64,000 nucleotides of DNA. Origin: Typha latifolia (lineage: Eukaryota > Streptophyta > Magnoliopsida > Poales > Typhaceae). Both the position numbers and the translations under genes were made by a program. The notes below the pieces were generated by a model. It saw only the letters and a list, made by a program, of their open reading frames with translations, searched no databases and was not told where the DNA came from. Location of the stretch: contig CM034103.1 in assembly GCA_019914945.1 (NCBI GenBank), positions 9,052,001 through 9,116,000 of the forward strand, written 5' to 3'. Below are positions 49,576 through 62,117 of the stretch, piece by piece (the first letter of the stretch is position 1; the number at the start of each line of letters is the position of its first letter).

Positions 49576-50566
49576 CATGGTGTAACGTCCCCGCCCGGCA
49601 CGGGCACGTGCATGCCTATGCGCCCACACGGCACACGCGGCGCACGTGATAGGACGAGCGGGCCCCGTCACGCACAGATACTCTCCTATGCACATACAAT
49701 CATGACATCATCAACTACTACCTTCTAACATGTCAATGCTCACATAATCCAACACTAAATAAAACATACTATCAACCAAATAAACCTGCTAACATGTGAA
49801 TATCCAAGTCCACAATAATATACACTAAACCACTAATTAATCTAGCAGGACCCACACAAGCCACAACAAACCATCAAGGTACAACTAAACAACTGATACA
49901 AGAGTACACTATAGTCTGATCTGTATTATACCAATTATCGTCTATACAATGAAGTATAAATATAAAATAATGGTACAACTCAATATCTAATTAAACTATC
50001 TTCTATACCATCTCACGTCTATAGCTCACCTCATCTTTTTAAAATATTTCCTCGGAATATCTCGAGTCGGTATCACGTACCATATTATTTGTGGGGGTTA
50101 GAAAAGAAATAAGAAGAGTTATGAGCAAAAGACTCAGTGAATAGACCTTACCCTGAATCAGTGATGTCAAACAGAGAGTAAATCATGTACTGGATAATAT
50201 GAATCAGAAAGTAGTATGATGCCATGTATATATGTATTCTCAATGACATATATATGAATGAAATTAATTCTCATGAATGAGCATATTATATCCTCAACCA
50301 AAAATATATCACATGATGAAATTACCATATAACATCACCGAATATAACGACATATCATATATAACAATTATGATCCAATGATACTAGTCACATCAATGAT
50401 AATGCATGATGCATGCTAACCACTAGATAATCGTATATGTTAGAGTCAAATATAATCCACATATCTCTCACTATCAAAATCATCCGTCTCAACTCTAAAT
50501 ATCATCCACTATGCTAGACTACGGTACCCGGCCCTAAACTCGATATGCATTATGTCACAAGCTCAG

Positions 50567-50798
50567 AGCATACCCTATCATATGCTAAGAGTATCTCTGT
50601 AGATAAATCATACCCTACCATACGCTAAGGGTATCTTTGTAGATAAATCATACCCTACCATACGCTAAGGGTATCTCAGAAGAAAGTAATGATACCCTGT
50701 CATACGCTAAGGATATATCAATGATAGTTGTACCTTGTCATACACTAAGAGTACAACCATTAGCCATCACCATACTCTGCCATACGCTAAGAGTATGT
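50567..50798 (+). repeat. Six-unit hairpin repeat array in copy D
   Basis: Each unit is 40-50 bp with a stem such as ATACCCT/AGGGTAT around a loop near CCATACGCTA. Units with perfect 7-8 bp stems include ATACCCT/AGGGTAT (twice) and CATACTCT/AGAGTATG. The unit at about 50729-50757 uses TTGTAC/GTACAA instead. Confidence 0.85.
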
Positions 50799-52201
50799 CC
50801 AGTACTAGTCCGGACCAGATACCATTCCAGCCATCGCATCATATCACATCACATCATATACACATGTACTTTTATAATTTTCTATACATGATAGATCATA
50901 TGCATATATCCAATACTACAACAGATCATACAACTCAAGAATTTAGGTGGTAAAGAAGCCAAGAGAAAAATGATGCAATGCCGACTCTAACAATGTAATC
51001 TAACACGTGTATACTTCTGCTAATCTATCACATGTATAATCATAATAGAGATCATCCCGACATAAAACCATAATAGTATAATCATCTCTATATATCACTA
51101 ATGTACTCATATCTCAGATCAGCCTAATCAAATGTATAATAAAATATGCTTGACTGAAATCATCTCTAAATAAAATTATATAATAATGCTGGAGGCCAAA
51201 ACATGCATGTACATAAGATATAATATATCCTAATTTGAGAAAGAGGTCTAGGGGATAAGACTACTCACAGTCTGATCAGAAGACACAAACCACGCATCCT
51301 CAAGTCCGTCAGTTAACCGAGTGACACTCATTGGTTACAAAGTCCACGGGGTCTCAAATAAGGAGTTCGAGATCTGAAATATTTAAATAGTATGATGTTA
51401 GCCGTTTATCTAATTAGAATTAATTCAATTAAAATATAAAGGTTCATTAGGTTTAGAATCACTTTTCTTTATTTTTGATTACATAACTAGGTTTATAATA
51501 TAGATACGATTCAAATACTATAATTCTATTATTATTATAAAATATTAGTTATAACATAAGGAGAAGATGCCTGTTTCATTTTATATGAGAGTATTTCTAA
51601 ATATATAATTATAAAATAAAATAAAAGACTAAATAAGTATAGACAAAGTCTAATTATAATTAATTTTATAATTTATACGCTATCTTGATTAATTAGGGAC
51701 AATGCAGTCTTTACTCGATAAAATAATAAATAAATAACTAAATAAGCTTAGTATTTTATTTGTTGCAGAATAATTATAAAATCAATAGAAATACTTAAAA
51801 TATATATGATGAGGGTATTAGAATATAAATCTAATAATTATAATTTACAAATCTATCTATTAATCTAATAGATATATAAATAAATAAATAAATATAAGTA
51901 TTACCTATATTTATACCTAATTAATCATTAGTTATAAAAATTATCATTAATAAAATTATATTGAAGAATATATAATATTATTAAAATAGTTAATGTCTAA
52001 ATAATCTATTTGCATTAATTAAGAAGAAAAATACCTAAATAAATAACATAAATAAAATAATTAATTAATAAACTAATTAAATCTGCCATCAGTTGTCATT
52101 TTTGAGCCTAGCACTGTCTGCTACAGTGCTGGGCCGAGCTCGACACTATACAAAAAGAAAGAGGAGCTGAGGAAGAAGGAGAAAAAGAAAGAAAGAAAGA
52201 A

Positions 52202-52275
52202 AGAAGAAGAAGAAGAAGAAGAAGAAGAAGAAGAAGAAGAAGAAGAAGAAGAAGAAGAAGAAGAAGAAGAAGAAG
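52202..52275 (+). repeat. (GAA)n microsatellite in copy D
   Basis: Pure AAG run at the same LTR position as in copies B and C. Confidence 0.95.
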
Positions 52276-52417
52276 AGGAGAAGAGGAAGAGAAGAAAAAG
52301 AGGAGGTGAGGGAGGAGGTTGCGGACCCAAGCCGGCAGGGAGGGCACCGGCCGCTGCTAGCCAGCCAGCGGCCGGCCTCTCGCCGGCGGTTTGGCTCCGA
52401 CGAGCCTGAGCTCGGGC

Positions 52418-52449
<32 letters not shown>

Positions 52450-52739
52450 CTTCTCACTGGCGGCGGCGGCGGCTTCAGGAAGGTGGTGGCAGGCTGACGT
52501 CGGCAACGAGGAGAGGAAAGAGTGCAAGAGAGAGTAGAGAGAGAGTAGAGTGAGAGAGTGACCGAGAGAGAGAGAGAGAAAGAGAGATTTAAAGAGAGAG
52601 AGGGAAGGCGGTGGCTACGGTGGCGCCAGGGCCCGCCGCAGCCGGTTGGCTGCGGCGACACAAGGGGGTGCGTGGCAACATGGGCACGTCGTGCCCATGC
52701 AAAGATATATTTTTTTTAAGGTTGGGTTATTACACATGG

Positions 52740-52840
52740 ATTGTCCTTCTCTAGGAAAATCCATTTTCTAAAAGATTTCTCTCTAAAAGTAAGAGAACCC
52801 TACTCTAATACCAATACCAATTAAAAAGAAATTTAGCCAA
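52740..52840 (-). mobile_element. Leader and primer site of the copia element, displaced by copy D
   Basis: On the minus strand a degenerate TTGGTATTAGAG primer site (52816-52835) precedes a short leader that ends at the CATGG duplication. The gag start resumes at 49575. Confidence 0.6.
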
Positions 52841-53545
52841 ATGGACATACTGATCTAGAGTTTCTGACCAAAGTATTGTTACACTCTAAATTATTTCCTA
52901 TATATCACTGTTCAATTTGTTTCCCAAACTACTACAACAGAAAAATTACTTTCTCTGACAACAATTTTAGTGGATTAATTAATCTTTAAATACACTAACA
53001 AATCATTAGAAAATTCGTTATCTTAGGCAATGATTTTTTTTTTGACCCTATATAAAACGCTTTCACAGAATTTGATAAAATTTGGAGGAGAATGACTATG
53101 TCATTCCAACTTATAAATCTTTTTTATATTTTCACAATTCAGTACAAAGTTATGATAATCTAAACTTTTTCCATATATTCTAGTCTATATCTTTCTCATC
53201 AGATGTCTAATTAAACTTTGATTAAAATTATTATATTCGTTTTAATCTTCACAACCATATAATTATATGTGCAATACATACTTTTAGTGTCAAAGTTACG
53301 CTGTTCCAAAGAATAATTTAACAAGTAAATTATTTTATTAAGTAAATTATTCTAGGAGATCGATTTATTATTTACTTTTACTAATAATTTTAAAATTTAT
53401 CAGAAAACTGATTAATTTATTAATAACCGTTAATTTAATGTTTTACTGTAGCACTTTGGTAAAAAAACTCTACTAAACCATCTCAATACTTCCAAAACTC
53501 CGCAATTCGTTCTCCGTCCTCTCCGCGGTCTCCAATCTTAGCAAC
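52841..53545. other. Upstream region of the RHIP1 gene
   Basis: A/T-rich sequence. The last 50 bases before the ATG become C-rich and look like a 5' UTR. No specific promoter element was picked out and no repeat was recognised. Confidence 0.45.
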
Positions 53546-56500
53546 ATGGCCGAAGACGGCTCCGACCGCCGGGAGTCGTGGATCGACCGATTTCACGACA
53601 TCATCGAGCAACACACCTCAATCCGAACCCGCGATTTCCCAACCTACCTCGCCGACGCCCCGCACGCCGCGTCCGCCGTCTCTGCCGCCACATCCGCCGT
53701 ATCCGATGCCACATCAGCCGTATCCGACGCAGTCTTCGCTGCCGCATCCTCTTCCTTAGAGCTTATCGATGACGCCAAGGTACGCCCCCCCACATCTCGC
53801 TGCTTGCTTCTTTGATTACTTCTTTCTCTCGTCTTGATCTATTAGGTGGGGTTTTGTAGGAAAAGTTGGAATGGGTTAAGGCCCAGTATGAATTTCATGA
53901 GGATATGGCTTTTTCAAAGATTAAGGGTGCGATCTTTTCTCTTGTCGATCTTATCTTGGCGGCGTTTATGTCACTACCCTTATGTGCATTGTTAGAAAAG
54001 GTTGCATTTTGATTGGTTTGCAGAGGGCGTTATTGTTGCAGCGTCGCATCCGGGCCTCTCTTCTGCGGTTGCTGCTGGCGTCGGGGTCGTCGTGCTTAAG
54101 GGTATCGTTCTTCCCTGCTATTGCTCTGCTTGCATTGATTGTATATTTCGATTAATATCCGCTTCTTCTTCTCTTTTAGTCATTAGCAAAAACCGTTGTT
54201 CTATCTTTTCATTCTGCCACTTTTCTTGTTTTTCCGCTTTGCTTATACACCCTATAGCATTAGCATGATGGTTTACTGATTGGGCTGTGAAGAATTTTAG
54301 TCCTTATTCGCTAATACATCCAGCTTGCACTTGAAGTGGATATTACTCCTTGTAAAAGCACAAAAGTAACTTATATTTGTGACACACACTAAAATAGGCC
54401 ACACATGTAGGTGGCCATGCTGTAGAACAGCTACAAATGTGCTATTGTTTTTTTCTTGCCATTATTTACTCTTCATTTTAAGAAATAAGTCGAATAGCAT
54501 GACTTTAAATTCTAACAGTCTTTGTTCCTATAAATTTCAGGACCAAGAAACTTTCTTATCCAAAATGTGAGACGTCTCTTTGTTAGCAAGGAGGTGGGCA
54601 CAAGCAGTACCTACTCATCAGCTTTGTTGGCAGTTGAATTACTTTTATATTCCTTCTATTCATAATATTGTTTTAGATCTACTATCTCATTTGAACATTT
54701 ATTGATCGCTTTTTTTGTGATCCTTTTTGAAATTCTGATATAATCAGAAATTGATCTAGCATTTTAGAGAAGAAATCAAAGTTATATATGAGTGCAAAAA
54801 ATATAGATTTTCTAGGAAATTAAGTTGTGGATTCCATGTTTTGATTTCTGCAACTATGAAAGGAAAAAAAAGTAACATGTTGCGATTTAATTCTGAAGTC
54901 AAAATCTTAATATTGTTATCTTGTTACTTTGAGTTGTGTAGGCCATACTATGCATTCTAATGGAATATAGATTAGAGTATAGATGCTTTTCTAACTTGTC
55001 AAGTGCCTTATAAATTTTAATGATAATTTGTGGAATGTTGACTAATTTTGATAACTCTTTCTTCATGAGGTTTAAGATTTGTGTAAGAATGTGACCTGAT
55101 GACAATTATCTGCTAAATGATGAAAGCATGAAAAATGATAACTGGATTATTATTTATGAGTCATGATATTTGTTTAGTTTAGGGTTGTCCTAAAGGACTT
55201 CAATTTTCCAACTTGAATGATAGAAGTACAAAATTTTATCTGATGTCGGCCTATTGCAATGACCTAAAGGAAATACATATTCTAAATAGTCTATAGTAAA
55301 TGTTTCAGGACATGCACATGATCCTCAATAGGCCTCTAGCATGTGGATTTTAGGGATAGATCTCATTAGATTTTATGGTGCTACCATGTTTAGACTCTTT
55401 CATTTTCTCTTGTGGGTACCAATTTAGACTGACTCAGCCCAGGAATCCTTCAAGATGGCAAAAGCAATATTTTGTAATAGTGGCTGCAGGAAAGAAAGGG
55501 AATAGAGGAGAGGAGAATAAAAGAGATAACTCTTACTAGGAAGAAGAATAGAGGGGAGGGCAAAGAAACTGTAGAACATCTTTTATGGCCTGTACAATTG
55601 GTATAAGTGAGACAAAATGGGGAGAGAGAAAAGGTGATAGGGGTTGCCCATATGTTTTCTTGATCTAAAAGTTGATCTCAATTTAATCAATATGAGCAAC
55701 CCATATTTGTAGGTTAACCCAAATTAAATTGTTGGCTGATTCAATTTGATCAAATCAAATTAATAATTGCCTAGATCGTTGATCTTACTTTGGACTACTT
55801 GGTTTATTCCATGCTCCACCAAGTCTAAAAAATCCATGAGATATTCAATGTTCTAATAGTCACAAGCTATGAAGCATGGGCAGTTCAAATAGCATATTGT
55901 GTCCATACTCGACACTTGTCGGACACCGACACTCATTGGGTATGTGTCGAACACTTTAATAATGTATCCAATATTTAAGAAATTATAGAATAAATTCAGA
56001 CGCTCCTTGGACACTTTTAGACACTGAGACACTTTTTTTGGACATAAGATTTATCATATAAAAATTTATAATAGCAATTATCTATTGTAGGAATTTTCTA
56101 CATATGCTACAGAAATATAATGCAACAATCACAAGTTATTGCATCCAAGAAAATTAGTATTATGCAAATGATTGTAAAATCACATATTTGTCTATGCCAT
56201 CCACTGTAGTTAAATAATGGTACTTAGTTATTTATTCTCATAATATTTAATTGTATAGTCACGTATTAGTATCGTCATTTTTGACTTTATGGTATTGTGT
56301 ATATTTTGTTTCTCTCTCATAAATATTTTATGCATGCTTATGTATTTATATTGTAAGTTTAGAAAAATATTTTTTAAATGTATCAACAATATATGTAACA
56401 CTTTTATTTATTTATTTTGCCTTGTCCTAAACATATCATGCCCTATTCTTTTAAGATTTGTTGTATCCTTATGTCTGTATTGTATCATATGGTATCGTAT

Positions 56501-59500
56501 CGTGTCGTTTCTGTGTCCTATGTCCGTGTCCGTGCTTCTTAGGTCACAAGTAAGTTTATCTTTAGATCAATTGTTCCCAGATGACTCTATCCATTCAATG
56601 CTCATGAAAAATTTATTTAAGTTGATCTTTGGCATTAGGCTACCTACGAATTAGATATGCAATCTTCTTTTTTTATCTTCTATTAGGCAATAAGTCAAGA
56701 GTCCGAATAGGAATTGGTTGACTTACAAAGGAAGCAAGTCAAGCAACTAGAACTCAATTGGAAACAATTTGAAGTCCAACAAGAAAATATACTCTTCTAG
56801 TTTACTATTACCTGATCGAATGATTGATCTAATTGACTAAATTTAGGAAGTCTATCATTCTACCTAAACCCTCCCAATCAAGAAAAATCAAATAGTTGGT
56901 TGATCTAACTTATTAGGAGATAAGGACCCATTATTGAAAGGAATAGTTGCCACCTACATTCTGGGCAGTGTATTGAGTAACCTCTTTCTATATTGAATTA
57001 GTCTTTTATGTATTGACTAGCCATTCCTCTAATCCTCTTCCTTTGCATGCTTTTCACAGAGTTTGAACCAAGGATTTTAGTATTGCTAGCACTAGTTGGT
57101 CAGTGGCCCTCTGGAACTACATGTGCTAGGCAGCACTGTTAGTGTAGCCTGAGATATAGACTCTGCTGGAGAGAGAGGAGAGAGAGAGGGGCAGAGATGA
57201 GAGTAGAAAGAGCAGAGGAAAGATGTTATTAGAGAGGAAGGGGATGACGATGCCCGTCGTTTCTGTTGCCACTGCCATTATTGCCTCTCTTAACCCTATC
57301 TAACAAATATAGAAGCAGAAGAAGACTAGACGCCAATTCATTAACATATCATCTTTTTGAGTGACAATCCAACTGTATCATGATTTAAGAAAATGATCCA
57401 TTATCAGATCATGACCTAAAAAGGAGGACCCAACAATATATCCTCTTTGCAAAATCAATCCAATTGTTTCTTTGACCCTTCATCTTATGCTCTATAGTTT
57501 TTTCAGGGTGTAGGGGCACTGATGATGTTCTTATAGAGTGCATATCCTGCCTCTTTTTCATCAAAATATTCTTAATGATTTTCATGTTCACTATTTTCTT
57601 CTTGAGTATTCTTATTTTTCTTGATAATTTAGAACATGTAATAGCACATCATGTAAGTAGGTGGTGATGCTCCTTTAACCTTTGCAACTACTTCCTATAA
57701 CACCTCTGGGCTCGCTTCCCTTTTCACGCTACCTAGCCGATATTAGGTTCTCTTGTTCTTCCCTCCATAGTTTAATTGGTGTTTTTCATTTCAAATTAGA
57801 TGAATCAAACATAATTAAATATTATGAGATTTCATCTTGTTTTCTAAGTTCTCATGACCAGTATATGCATCCTGTTTTATAATTCAATTTTTATCTGAAT
57901 AAATTGGATGGAATGTGAGAGTTACTGAGTATCTTTTGTTCATAGACCCTGCTTTCCAATGCTCAAACTGAAGTTGTTGGGTTGCGACAATCTGTCAATC
58001 TTGTGAATAATGAAGCTAGAAAGTTGACGGTAATTCTCTTCATTCAAGTAAAATTGTTTTGGTACATAATTTGTAGTTTTCCATTATCCTACTTTACACG
58101 AATTAGGTTGACTCTCAATCTCATTTCTGTCTTGGCATTTTTTGTCTGGATACTTTTCAAGGAGTCTTGTTGATACTATGTGATACTTTGATATTCTGTT
58201 TTTTCTGGAGTCTGTTGCTTGTATGCTTTTTGCTTTCTCATTTGATAGATTTTGTCAAATAGAATGTGCTGATTGATGTTCATATGATGCATATTTTCTC
58301 CCTGGAAAGTGAAATTAGTTTGATTGCCACTAAATTTATATTGTAGAGATATTCCAAAATATGATTATATGAATCATGCTTGTCATTTCTACACTGCAGT
58401 CATATTTCTCATTCTGACTAAAGCTCTTAATTGCATCTCTACCCAAGCTGTAATGGAAGTTGGACAGTTGGACCTCTTCTAGAAATGGGCAACCTTGGCC
58501 AACGGGGGACGTACAGAAGGAAAATGTACTCAATATTGTCCTGACAATTTTCACTCTGGTTTTGGTTGTTCCACTTTTGGTCTTTTCTTGATACATAAAC
58601 CAAAACAAAAAATCAATGAATCTCAGAAAATTGGAAAACTAGCTGAAATTCAAAGAGATAATGACAAAAAAGTATTTCCATAAATTTCAATGAAAAAAAA
58701 TATATATACTCAGTTAGCATAATAAAATATCCCTGAAACCAAATAAAGTTTCCTGTGTCTGTGTGCCGTGAAAATTTTGGATCTTCCTGTCATGAAAACA
58801 AGGTCAGTGACTAAGATCCTTCTATAGGCACATGAGGGAACTCAAGAAAGAAATTATTGGTAAATAAATTGAACATACTTGGGGCTGACATCTTCTTGAT
58901 TTTTACTGTTTTCTAGCCAAGTTTGAGTCATTTTAATGTTATTCTCCTTTTTTTTTTAAATCCAATTTCAACTATGTAATAAAGAGCTGGGATATTAGCA
59001 ATATCATTTTTAGTTTTATTTTTGGTTAGATTTGGGTGTCAAAGTTCCAAATCTGATTCAATAACCTAATTAAGGACTTCAAATTTTGGATTTATCTATT
59101 CTTAGCCCTTAGTAGTTTCTACCAAAACCAGCAGCCAATCCATGTCTGAAATCATTGAAACTAGCCAAAACCATTGGAAACCAGCTGAAATCTGACCTAA
59201 TGTGGTGAGGTTTAACAGTTTCTTGATTGGTTTCAGACTGATCATGGTGAAAACTGGTTTGTTTTGGTCAAAATGGGTTGGTCTCTGTTGAAAAACAACC
59301 GTGACTTGAATGGGCTCTCATGGGCTGTTTGGTTATAGGCTATCTTAGTAAAACAAACATTCCTCAAATTACTGTGAAATAAATTACTTATTCGGATAAA
59401 CAAACACATTTTTGTAATCTATCGCAATAGACAAATAATTCACTTCCTGTTTCTGGAAAGCATGATTATTACATTAATAATGAAATTCTAGGAAATGGGA

Positions 59501-60964
59501 CTTCCGCCTTCATCCCCCTCTACTTGTTCTTACAGTTCCATCCAGACACCATGTGGATGCTTTGGTTTGCTCCATATCAAATGTTACCATGACTTTGAAA
59601 GAAGGCAGGAAACAACCAAGCAACTTATAGTGCAAGCAGAAATTTAAAAGTAATGGAAAAACATGTTACTATCAAACATTATTTTTAATACTTAATTAAA
59701 TGTTACACAATCCATGCAACCCTCAACTTCTAGTTTATTCTGGAAGTTGTAAGGCCATCAAATAGATGTTATGCATTCTAAGAATATATTGTTTTTCCAT
59801 TATGAAGCAAAGTGATATGGAATAGTTGTCCTTTATTGGTCACTTGTCCTTCACTTTTCTTCCTGAAACTAACATTTGGATTACTATCAAATCTAAAGAT
59901 TCTAAACTTTTACATTGATCCAGGAAAGGGCATTGAATGCAGAGAAGGAATTTCAGAAAGGCCGGGCAGATCTTATGTTTGTCATCCCTTGCTCAACCTC
60001 TGTTGTTTTTGTACCTTGATTTTCTGTTTGTTTCTTAAAAGTTGTATCTATATGATTGCAGACGAGAAGGGCGTGCTATTGAAAAGGAATTGCGGACTGT
60101 AAGGAAAATTGAAAAACAAGCAATGGGTATGTAACAATTCCTATGTCAATCATAATCTAACATCAGTGGAATTTTTGCCCCAAAATTTGGGAATAAGCTG
60201 GGTTTTGGACTGTCAGGTCTGAAAGTCATTCTTGGTGAACTTCCCAAAACACAAGCAGCTTCACTTCGAACAGAGGTTAGCATGCACGTATATACTTTTG
60301 AGTGAAACAAAAATGGTTCTCATTTTTTTCTGGTTTCAATTGATGACTGGGTATTTTGACTTTTTAAGTTTCATGGTCGAACAACCCACTCTGTGCTCAT
60401 AATTTAGTCAGTCATCAATATTCTTATCGAACTATGAATATGAATTTTCCTGGTGATTTCACAAGCTCATTAATGATGCCAAGGGTGGACATTCCAGTTT
60501 TTGGTTTCAATTAAGATTCCAAAAGGACGAAAAAGTTGCAAAGTTTGGTTGGCTGTCCAATTTATTCTTTTCTTTTCTGTACTGAAAGCAGGAAAATGAG
60601 CAGAAAATTCACAATTCTAGTAGAAGAATAGCAGAATATCATGAAAAATTATACTAATCACTTTATACAAATATCATTTACACCCACATAAGATTCTTGT
60701 TAGATCATGTAAATATTGGTAGTTAGATGCGCTACCAACAGCGAGATATAAAGATAGTCACATAAAGGAAAAAAAGTGAAGATTATTTATCAATGTGATG
60801 AAGTGAATTCTTATGTAATTTCTAGTTCTGAACTGTATAATTTTAATTGGTAATTCAATGTTGATTTCTTGTAGGCTGCTTCTCTGGTTTCTGGGGTCAA
60901 GAAAGAGAAAGAAGCTCTTAATGGTGCCCTCTCGAAGATTATCAATCACGGGGTGCCTATATGA
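53546..60964 (+). CDS. RGS1-HXK1-interacting protein 1 (RHIP1) homologue, nine exons, 260 aa
   Basis: Exons: 53546-53779, 53860-53926, 54024-54101, 54541-54593, 57946-58029, 59924-59976, 60062-60126, 60217-60275, 60875-60964. All introns are GT-AG and phases join to 783 nt. The N-terminus MAEDGSDRRESWIDRFHDII leads into a tandem Ala/Ser-rich repeat (SAVSAATSAVSDATSAVSDA). Then come a hydrophobic Ala/Val stretch (VAASHPGLSSAVAAGVGVVV), a basic RRLFVSKE, and a long charged helical C-terminus (LRQSVNLVNNEARKL, LKVILGELPKTQAASLR, ending INHGVPI). This follows the plant protein named after binding the sugar-signalling proteins RGS1 and hexokinase 1 (At4g26410 type), a small membrane-associated coiled-coil protein. 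Identification is by recall of the pattern. Intron 4 is 3.35 kb. The GC-rich first exon is typical of monocots. Confidence 0.78.
54594..57945 (+). other. Intron 4 of the RHIP1 gene
   Basis: 3.35 kb of A/T-rich sequence without a recognised coding domain. A stretch at 55910-56040 repeats GACACT/GGACACC words, and a GAGA-rich patch is at 57170-57240; both may be old repeats. Confidence 0.55.
58030..59923 (+). other. Intron 5 of the RHIP1 gene
   Basis: 1.9 kb, unassigned. At 59110-59290 degenerate repeats of AACCAGC and TGGTTTC words suggest an old simple or transposon-derived repeat. Confidence 0.45.
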
Positions 60965-62117
60965 TTTTCTACTCCATTTGTCTTTCTTTTCACTCTCCTT
61001 GGAATTTGCCACATCAAGTAGAGTGGGATTCTAATCTGTAGTTGTCTGGAAAACTACAGAAGCATATCAAAGGCAACGGTTATTGGTTGTGAAACAAGGG
61101 AAGAAGAAAGAAGAAAAGCTATTCTTTCAACATCTCATCTTAATTATATAACAGCAAACGGTAGATAAATTTCTCATTTGATTTCAGTAGGTGCAAATCC
61201 ATATTGTTGGGAAAAGGCTTGGATAAATTTCTCATAAATAATTTAATCTAGTTTTTTAGAAGCACGCTCAGGTGCTTCAGTTCTTTATTTTCTTTTTTTT
61301 TCTGTACTGTTTTGGATTACGGTGGAAGTTGACGGATTGACGTTTACATCTAGGGGTTGAAATGAAAGATTTATTTCCAACCAATCTGCTGCTTGTGGCA
61401 GCGGCAGCTTTGGTAGAAGGCTGGAAGCACTGGCGGCAGGCCTAGAGCCTAAAATCTGATCTGAGCCAATTCAAGTCTTGAATGAGCAGGGCCTACTTAG
61501 GAGAGATATGAACCATTGAATCAAAATCTTAGAGATTTGATAGCTATCTTTGGCTCAGGCTCATCTTGAAATTTATTCTTATATAGTTACCATGAAAAGT
61601 TTAAAACATCACAGTTACCACTACAATCTTTATCCCAGGGAATATATTTGACAATTATTGAACATAGGAGGGGCCAATTTGGAGAGGCTAAAAAGGAATA
61701 AAAAGAAAAAAAAAAATAACAATCTCGGCATTTAAAAAGTACCACCTTTCGGAATTCTAGAAATATTGTGAGAGAGGGAGAGAGAGTGGCTGGGCATTCA
61801 TAGCTCAAGAAACAGAGGGATGGGATGAAATATTCTCCAAAATTTCAAAGGTGAGAAGCAAGCTTTAATTATACGTAGAAGTCCAAGATTTTCTCGGTAA
61901 AATTGAGCGTTTCCAATTCTCCTTTCAATTATGGGTTTGTCAAACACACCAAACTGTTAGAGAAAGCAAGCTGGGGTAGAAAATGTCCCACAGACTACAG
62001 ATAACTTTCTTATTTTCAAAAGTACACGCAAAGGAGAAAAAAAAGAAAAGAAAAAAGAAAACAGGCAGCAAAGAGTTCCACAGCCTAAAACATCAGTAGT
62101 ACTTGGAAAAAAAAACA
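60965..62117. other. Intergenic region between convergent genes
   Basis: The 3' flanks of RHIP1 (+) and the BPG2-like gene (-). Only simple A and GA runs are seen (61704-61718, 61771-61785, 62035-62060). Polyadenylation signals were not pinned down. Confidence 0.5.

Larger units (their letters stand above)
49581..52734 (+). mobile_element. Solo LTR of the long TGTAA...TTACA family, copy D
   Basis: Starts TGTAACGTCCCCG and ends GGTTATTACA, with the exact duplication CATGG at 49576-49580 and 52735-52739. It is 3154 bp without coding domains. It contains a six-unit hairpin array (50567-50798), a GC palindrome near 52118-52145, (GAA)n at 52202-52275, GA runs at 52420-52443, a shortened terminal hairpin GGGCACG/CGTGCCC near 52682-52695, and a T tract. 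Large parts match copy B closely, so this may be one of the youngest insertions. Confidence 0.92.

Noticed and set aside
26538..52739. CRISPR-like interpretation of the short repeat arrays
   Set aside because: Spacers are not unique and the repeats lie inside plant LTRs; this is eukaryotic nuclear DNA.
54102..54540. RHIP1 intron 3 as a possible U12-type intron (donor GTATCGTTC)
   Set aside because: The donor departs from GTATCCTTT and no TTCCTTAAC branch site is found close to the acceptor; U2-type is more likely.
59325..59640. Possible MITE starting GGGCTGTTTGGTTA
   Set aside because: The supposed right end matches only a few bases (TTGGTTGTTTC on the complement) and no target duplication was found.
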